Shown in pieces: positions 6,078 to 9,985 of a stretch of 9,985 nucleotides of DNA. Position numbers and translations under genes: made by a program. The DNA lies in assembly GCA_047618505.1 (NCBI GenBank), contig JBLHLB010000132.1, forward strand, positions 1-9,985, written 5' to 3'. Origin of the DNA: JBLHLB01 sp047618505. GTDB taxonomy: Bacteria > Planctomycetota > UBA1135 > GCA-002686595. Numbering within the stretch: position 1 is the stretch's first letter; every line of letters begins with the position of its first letter. The notes below the pieces were generated by a model. That model saw nothing but the letters and a program-made list of their open reading frames with translations. It did no database searches and had not been told where the DNA came from.

Positions 6078-6572
6078 GTGACCAAGAACGAGAAAGCCAG
6101 CGCGACGATCAACACCTCCGTGGGGGCCATGAAGTTCAGCTTCTTCCCCGACAAAGCCCCGAAGCACGTGGAGAACTTCCTCTCCTTGGCTGAGAAGGGC
6201 TTCTACGACGGGACCGTCTTTCACCGCGTACTACTGGACTTCATGATCCAGGGCGGTTGTCCCAACGGCGACGGCCGCGGCGGCCCGGGCCACCACGTTG
6301 ACGCCGAGTTCAATGACACAAAGCACGTCAAGGGCATCATGTCCATGGCGCGCGCCGCAGATCCGAACTCCGCCGGCAGCCAGTTCTTCGTCTGCCACGG
6401 GGAGGCGAGCTTCCTCAACAACCAGTACACCGCCTTTGGTCAGTTGACCGAAGGTGAGGACATCCTCGACATGATCGCCAGCGCCAAGGTCAAGGTGGGT
6501 CCGGGCGGCGAACCCTCGTCACCGGTCGAGCCCATCAAAGTTGAGCAGGTGACCGTCGAGCGCGGCGAGTAG
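6078..6572 (+). CDS. Cytosolic peptidyl-prolyl isomerase (cyclophilin)
   Basis: This 164-residue single-domain cyclophilin has the usual bacterial PpiB-type length. It has no signal peptide, so it should act in the cytosol on proline-containing folding intermediates. Catalytic residues line up with human CypA: His49-Arg50 in VFHRV, Phe55 and Gln58 in DFMIQGG, and Gln102 in SQFFVC. The GGCPNGDGRGGPG loop is of the common bacterial type and lacks the insertion seen in the preceding cyclophilin. The two share FYDG, FHR, SQFF and QYTAFGQL, so they are paralogues or two distinct family members placed side by side. The pair probably serves two compartments. Why they sit inside an acyl-CoA gene cluster is not clear. 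Confidence 0.93.
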   Translation: MTKNEKASATINTSVGAMKFSFFPDKAPKHVENFLSLAEKGFYDGTVFHRVLLDFMIQGGCPNGDGRGGPGHHVDAEFNDTKHVKGIMSMARAADPNSAGSQFFVCHGEASFLNNQYTAFGQLTEGEDILDMIASAKVKVGPGGEPSSPVEPIKVEQVTVERGE

Positions 6573-6634
6573 TCGGCCCTCGATCGAGCACCACCCCACC
6601 CCCGCGAACAACTCCCCGCTAGATTGCCAATCCC

Positions 6635-7417
6635 ATGAGCTACGAAAACCTGAGCTACTCGGTCGAAGGCCGCGCTGCCCGCGTGACCATCAGTCGTCCC
6701 AAAGCCCTGAACGCCCTGAACGAGGCGACCTTGGAGGAAATGGACGATGCGTTCACGCGCGCGGGTAAGGATCCCGAGGTTGGGGCCCTGGTGATTACCG
6801 GCGCTGGTGAGAAGGCTTTCGTGGCTGGCGCGGACATCAACGAGCTGTCCACGATGAACCCCCTGTCCGCCAAGGACGTGGCCTACCGCGGACAGCAGGT
6901 CCTGGCGAAGCTTGAACACATGGGCAAGCCGACCGTCGCCATGGTCAATGGCTTCGCCCTGGGCGGCGGGCTCGAGTTGGCCCTGGCCTGCAGCTTGCGC
7001 ACCGCCTCCACGACGGCGCGTCTAGGACTGCCGGAGGTCACCCTCGGCATCATCCCGGGCTACGGCGGTACTCAACGTCTTTCACGCGTCGCCGGGCCCG
7101 GTGTGGCGCGCGAGTGGATCCTGACCGGTGACATGTACAAGGCGGACGAAGCCTATCGCGTGGGCATCATCAACCGCCTCTTCGAGCCGGATGCACTGGA
7201 GGAGGGGACCATGAAGATGGTCAACACCATGCTCTCCCGTGGTCCCGTCGCGTTGCGTTTCGCCCTCGAGGCGATCAATCGTGGCAGCAACATTCCCCAG
7301 CGCGAGGGCGAGATCCTGGAGTGCGATCTCTTCGGCCTGGCGGCTTCGACCGAAGACATGCGCGAAGGCATGGCTGCCTTCATCGGTAAGCGCGCTCCGG
7401 TCTTCACGGGCAAGTAG
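6635..7417 (+). CDS. Enoyl-CoA hydratase/crotonase
   Basis: This 260-residue protein is a full-length crotonase-fold hydratase, interconverting 2-enoyl-CoA and 3-hydroxyacyl-CoA. The oxyanion-hole segment is FVAGADI near residue 63, with the second hole in the GFALGGGLELALAC stretch. The two catalytic glutamates are Glu114 (GGGLEL) and Glu134 (LGLPEVTLG), 20 residues apart as in rat mitochondrial hydratase (Glu144 and Glu164). Having both supports hydratase activity over isomerase or dehydrogenase-type crotonase members. GYGGTQRL follows as expected. The chain length specificity cannot be read, but the neighbours suggest C4. The ATG at 6635 lacks a Shine-Dalgarno sequence. It lies 62 bases after cyclophilin 2 and 94 bases before thiolase 2. 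Confidence 0.93.
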   Translation: MSYENLSYSVEGRAARVTISRPKALNALNEATLEEMDDAFTRAGKDPEVGALVITGAGEKAFVAGADINELSTMNPLSAKDVAYRGQQVLAKLEHMGKPTVAMVNGFALGGGLELALACSLRTASTTARLGLPEVTLGIIPGYGGTQRLSRVAGPGVAREWILTGDMYKADEAYRVGIINRLFEPDALEEGTMKMVNTMLSRGPVALRFALEAINRGSNIPQREGEILECDLFGLAASTEDMREGMAAFIGKRAPVFTGK

Positions 7418-7454
7418 GCCCGACTTCCCCTCGCACTTTCTATGCGCGCCTTGA

Positions 7455-7486
7455 CCCGAGAGTTGAACTCGGGCGCCGCGTATTTT
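7455..7486 (+). terminator. Candidate weak terminator after the hydratase gene
   Basis: CCCGAG (7455-7460) pairs perfectly with CTCGGG (7468-7473) around a 7-base loop. GCGCC (7446-7450) offers alternative pairing with GGCGC (7472-7476), and TATTTT follows at 7481-7486. The U-run is short and separated from the stem by seven bases, so read-through into thiolase 2 is likely. It could instead be part of a promoter region for thiolase 2. Confidence 0.35.
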
Positions 7487-7511
7487 GATCACACCTAGAA
7501 CACACCTGAAC

Positions 7512-8717
7512 ATGCAGAAGGACATCGCGATCGTCGGCGGAGCCCGTACCCCCATGGCGGAATACTCGGGTACCCCGGGATTCGGCAAGCTCAAGGGCGT
7601 CTCCGCCATCGACTTGGCTGCGCACGCTAGCAAGGCCGCCGTCGCACGCGCCAAGGTTGACCCCGAGTCGATCGACCAGGTCGTCGTGGGTAACGCCCTG
7701 CAGACCTCGGCCGATGCCATCTATGGCGCGCGCCACGTCGCCCTAAAGGCGGGCTTCGCGATGAAGACCCCCGCGTTGACCGTCAACCGACTGTGCGGTT
7801 CGGGCATTGAGTCCATCATCCAGGCTTCGCAGCTGCTGCTGCTGGATGAAGCTACGACGGTCTTGGCAGGCGGCATGGAGAACATGAGCCAGGCTCCCCA
7901 CGTTCTGCGTGGCGGCCGCGACGGCTTCCGTTTTGGTGCGCAGCCGCAGCTTGAGGATCTCCTTTTCTCGTCCCTCCAGGATCCCTACTGCGGTCTCTAC
8001 ATGGCGCAGACTGCCGAGAAGATCGCGGCCCGATTGGGCGTAACGCGCCAAGAACAGGACGAGTACGCCCTGCGCAGTCATCAGCTCGGCGCAGCCGCTG
8101 TTTCCGAGGGCCGCTTCGCAAAGGAGATCGAGCCCTACGTGATTGAGTCACGCCGCGGTCCGATCACCGTGGACACGGACGATCACATACGCCCGGACAC
8201 GAGCCTCGAGGGCTTGGCGAAGTTGCGCCCCGCCTTCGGGAAGGAAGGTACGGTCACCGCGGGCAACGCCTCGGGTATCGTCGACGGTGCCGCATCGGTT
8301 GTCTTGACAACAGGCGAGCGCGCCAAGGCCGACGACCTCGATGTTTGGGCCCTGGTGCGTGGCTGGTCCCGCGTTGGCGTCGACCCCTCGGAAATGGGTA
8401 TCGGTCCCGTCCCCGCCATCCGCGCTGTCCTTGAGCAAAGCAACCTGACCATCGGCGACATCGATCGCATTGAGATCAACGAAGCCTTCGCCGCCCAATA
8501 CCTAGGCTGCGAAAAGGAACTCGGTCTCGACCGCGATCGCGTCAATGTTAACGGCGGTGCCATCTCCCTGGGGCACCCCCTGGGGGCCACGGGCACACGT
8601 CTGGTCCTGACATTGATGCACGAACTGCGCCGCTCCGGCAAACGCTACGGCCTCGCCTCCGCCTGCATTGGCGGCGGTCAGGGTATTGCCATCTTGATCG
8701 AGAACCCCTCCGCCTGA
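7512..8717 (+). CDS. Acetyl-CoA C-acyltransferase (thiolase 2)
   Basis: This 401-residue protein is a second full-length thiolase. The active-site signatures are complete: Cys95 in VNRLCGSGIES, NEAFAAQY, His355 in GGAISLGHPLGATG and Cys385 in CIGGGQG. The VNRLCGSG form is usual in degradative 3-oxoacyl-CoA and beta-ketoadipyl-CoA thiolases, unlike the ACGSGLKS form of the thiolase at 2818, so a different substrate range or direction is likely (inference). The start is the ATG at 7512, giving QKDIAIVGGARTP as a standard thiolase N-terminus. A TTG at 7485 is in frame but adds nothing family-like. No Shine-Dalgarno sequence is visible. The aconitase-family gene starts 12 bases after the stop, which points to co-transcription and possible translational coupling. 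Confidence 0.93.
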   Translation: MQKDIAIVGGARTPMAEYSGTPGFGKLKGVSAIDLAAHASKAAVARAKVDPESIDQVVVGNALQTSADAIYGARHVALKAGFAMKTPALTVNRLCGSGIESIIQASQLLLLDEATTVLAGGMENMSQAPHVLRGGRDGFRFGAQPQLEDLLFSSLQDPYCGLYMAQTAEKIAARLGVTRQEQDEYALRSHQLGAAAVSEGRFAKEIEPYVIESRRGPITVDTDDHIRPDTSLEGLAKLRPAFGKEGTVTAGNASGIVDGAASVVLTTGERAKADDLDVWALVRGWSRVGVDPSEMGIGPVPAIRAVLEQSNLTIGDIDRIEINEAFAAQYLGCEKELGLDRDRVNVNGGAISLGHPLGATGTRLVLTLMHELRRSGKRYGLASACIGGGQGIAILIENPSA

Positions 8718-8729
8718 TTGAGCTATTCC

Positions 8730-9985
8730 ATGGGCACTTTGATTCACACCAAGGCAGACGGGAACCGCGTCGTGCGGCTTGATCCCGGCAAGCGCGTTCT
8801 TTTCCTGACCAAGGACGTCGAGCTTATCCGCAGGCAACTGCGTGGTGAGCTGACACTCTCCATGGGGGACGTAGATTTCAAGGACCTCTTGGATGACATC
8901 AACACTGATGCCATGACTCCTGCGTGGGTGTGCTTCCGTCACCGGCCCGAAGACATTGCCTTGGACGCCTACGCTGGGGTCCTCGACGATGCTGGCGAGC
9001 GAGTCTTTGGAACCCGAGCCTTGATGGACGGCAACTTCCAGGTGATCGTCTCCGGCCAGCGCAAGGGCACAGGCTCTTCGCGCGAGACCGCGCCCCAGTG
9101 TGAGAAATGGTCGGGCATCGAGCTCGTGATTGCCTCGTCCTTCGCCCCCATCCACGAGCGCAACAACATCAACCTGGGGCAGTTGATGGGCGACTACGCT
9201 CAGTTGGCACGGCTCCAGGCCGGTGAAGAGATTCCCCTGGGGGAATTCACCTCGCGCTACGACGAAGCGACCCGCGCGATCCTGGAGGCCGGCGGTCTCT
9301 TTGCCTGGTCCTCCAAGGTTAAGGATGGCGAGTTCAAGTTGGGACTGCCCACCAACGGCGAGCGTCCCATGACCATGGCCGAAAAGCTGATCTCGTCGCA
9401 TCTCTTGGACGCGCCCAAGGGCACGACGGTCAAGCCCGGCGACGTCGTCCTGGTTAAAGTCGACGCCGGGTACAGCCACGAGTTCACGACGGCCCAGGTG
9501 CACTACTTCCTGGAGCAGGAGTTCGGCGCCGATTACAAACTGCACGACCCCGCAAAATTCGCTGTCTTTGAGGACCACCTGCTCTACGCAGACGAAGTTC
9601 CGAAGATGAAGCCCTTCGTGCCCCAGATCCAAACCCTGCGCGACCTGCAGAACGAGTTTCAGCGACACACCGGCGTGCGCGACTACTCGGCCAAGGGCGG
9701 CATCTCCCCTGGCATCTGTCACCAGGTGGCGCGCGAGCAATTCATTGACCCTGGCGACTTCGTTCAGGCCACGGATTCGCACACCTGCATGGGCGGGGGC
9801 AACAACGCCCTGGCCTATGGCGTAGGCGCGACCGAGTACGCGGCCCTGGCCTACTCTGGATTCACCCTCGTACAGGTGCCCGAGTCGATTCGCTTCAACC
9901 TGGTGGGGGAGCTAGGCGTCGGCGTCACCGCCAAGGATGTGATGCTGCACATCTTGGCGACCTTCGCCGTGCGCGAAGACACCCT
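8730..9985 (+). CDS. Aconitase/3-isopropylmalate dehydratase family protein, swivel-first fusion (partial)
   Basis: The frame is open from the ATG at 8730 to the window end (418 codons seen, C-terminus missing). These enzymes move a hydroxyl group on tri- or dicarboxylates using a [4Fe-4S] cluster. Residues 50-150 are a swivel (LeuD-like) domain: LLDDINTDAMTP (53-64), GQRKGTGSSRETAP (109-122) with the active-site Ser-Arg at 117-118, and IASSFAPIHERNN. From about residue 215 a LeuC-like large domain starts: GYSHEFTT (H250-E251), VFEDHL, GICHQ (His331) and TDSHT (349-352). The VPESI and AKDVMLHI stretches follow as in the family. Canonical aconitase A has the swivel domain last, and LeuC and LeuD are normally separate. 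The cluster cysteines should lie beyond 9985. Cys353 matches a common DSHTC variant and is not a cluster ligand. The substrate could be citrate, isopropylmalate, homocitrate or methylcitrate-type acids, and cannot be chosen here. Confidence 0.85.
   Translation, partial: MGTLIHTKADGNRVVRLDPGKRVLFLTKDVELIRRQLRGELTLSMGDVDFKDLLDDINTDAMTPAWVCFRHRPEDIALDAYAGVLDDAGERVFGTRALMDGNFQVIVSGQRKGTGSSRETAPQCEKWSGIELVIASSFAPIHERNNINLGQLMGDYAQLARLQAGEEIPLGEFTSRYDEATRAILEAGGLFAWSSKVKDGEFKLGLPTNGERPMTMAEKLISSHLLDAPKGTTVKPGDVVLVKVDAGYSHEFTTAQVHYFLEQEFGADYKLHDPAKFAVFEDHLLYADEVPKMKPFVPQIQTLRDLQNEFQRHTGVRDYSAKGGISPGICHQVAREQFIDPGDFVQATDSHTCMGGGNNALAYGVGATEYAALAYSGFTLVQVPESIRFNLVGELGVGVTAKDVMLHILATFAVREDT

Noticed and set aside
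8502..9782. 426-residue open frame on the minus strand
   Set aside because: It is antisense to thiolase 2 and the aconitase-family gene, both of which have clear family motifs. Long antisense frames are expected in GC-rich codon usage, and its translation shows no recognisable domain.
9786..9788. Cys353 of the aconitase-family protein as an iron-sulfur ligand
   Set aside because: In this family the DSHT motif belongs to the substrate site, and the three cluster cysteines lie much later in the chain, beyond the window end.
1..9985. CRISPR array, rRNA, tRNA, insertion sequence with transposase, toxin-antitoxin or defence genes
   Set aside because: No regularly spaced repeats, RNA gene signatures or matching protein motifs were seen on either strand.

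Overview
This is a GC-rich bacterial window of about 10 kb. It uses GTG and TTG starts often and has few strong Shine-Dalgarno sequences. No rRNA, tRNA or CRISPR array was found. A free-living Gram-negative bacterium with an exported cyclophilin and a short-chain acyl-CoA pathway fits. The style recalls Planctomycetota, but that is a weak impression and nothing here fixes the taxon.

Layout. Positions 1-114 hold an imperfect stem-loop and no certain gene. A plus-strand gene of unknown function follows (133-603). It faces a minus-strand pair: a free-standing LON substrate-binding domain protein (795-1460) and, upstream of it, a SirB1/transglutaminase-like protein (1480-2508). The gap between the convergent genes is filled by a 193 bp fold-back element (607-799). 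It has 27 bp terminal inverted repeats and looks like a MITE that also works as a two-way terminator and supplies the LON gene's stop codon. A very G-rich divergent intergenic region (2509-2817) separates the minus-strand pair from the main cluster and carries a plausible promoter.

The main cluster is seven plus-strand genes running to the window end: thiolase 1 (2818-4023), 3-hydroxybutyryl-CoA dehydrogenase (4147-5043), a putative exported cyclophilin with an extra N-terminal domain (5049-5978), a cytosolic cyclophilin (6078-6572), enoyl-CoA hydratase (6635-7417), thiolase 2 (7512-8717) and an aconitase/isopropylmalate-dehydratase family protein cut off by the window end (8730-9985). The last has an unusual domain order, with the swivel (LeuD-like) domain before the large (LeuC-like) domain in one chain.

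How the genes work together. Thiolase, 3-hydroxyacyl-CoA dehydrogenase and enoyl-CoA hydratase give three of the four steps linking acetyl-CoA, acetoacetyl-CoA, 3-hydroxybutyryl-CoA and crotonyl-CoA. They could run as beta-oxidation or in the reductive direction. The acyl-CoA dehydrogenase or enoyl reductase step is not in the window. The two thiolases have different active-site signatures, so they probably serve different substrates or directions. The aconitase-family enzyme suggests a link to an organic-acid route, but its substrate cannot be read from the sequence. The most unusual items are the fold-back element, the swivel-first aconitase fusion and the cyclophilin pair inside the acyl-CoA cluster. 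None of them amounts to a demonstrably new system.
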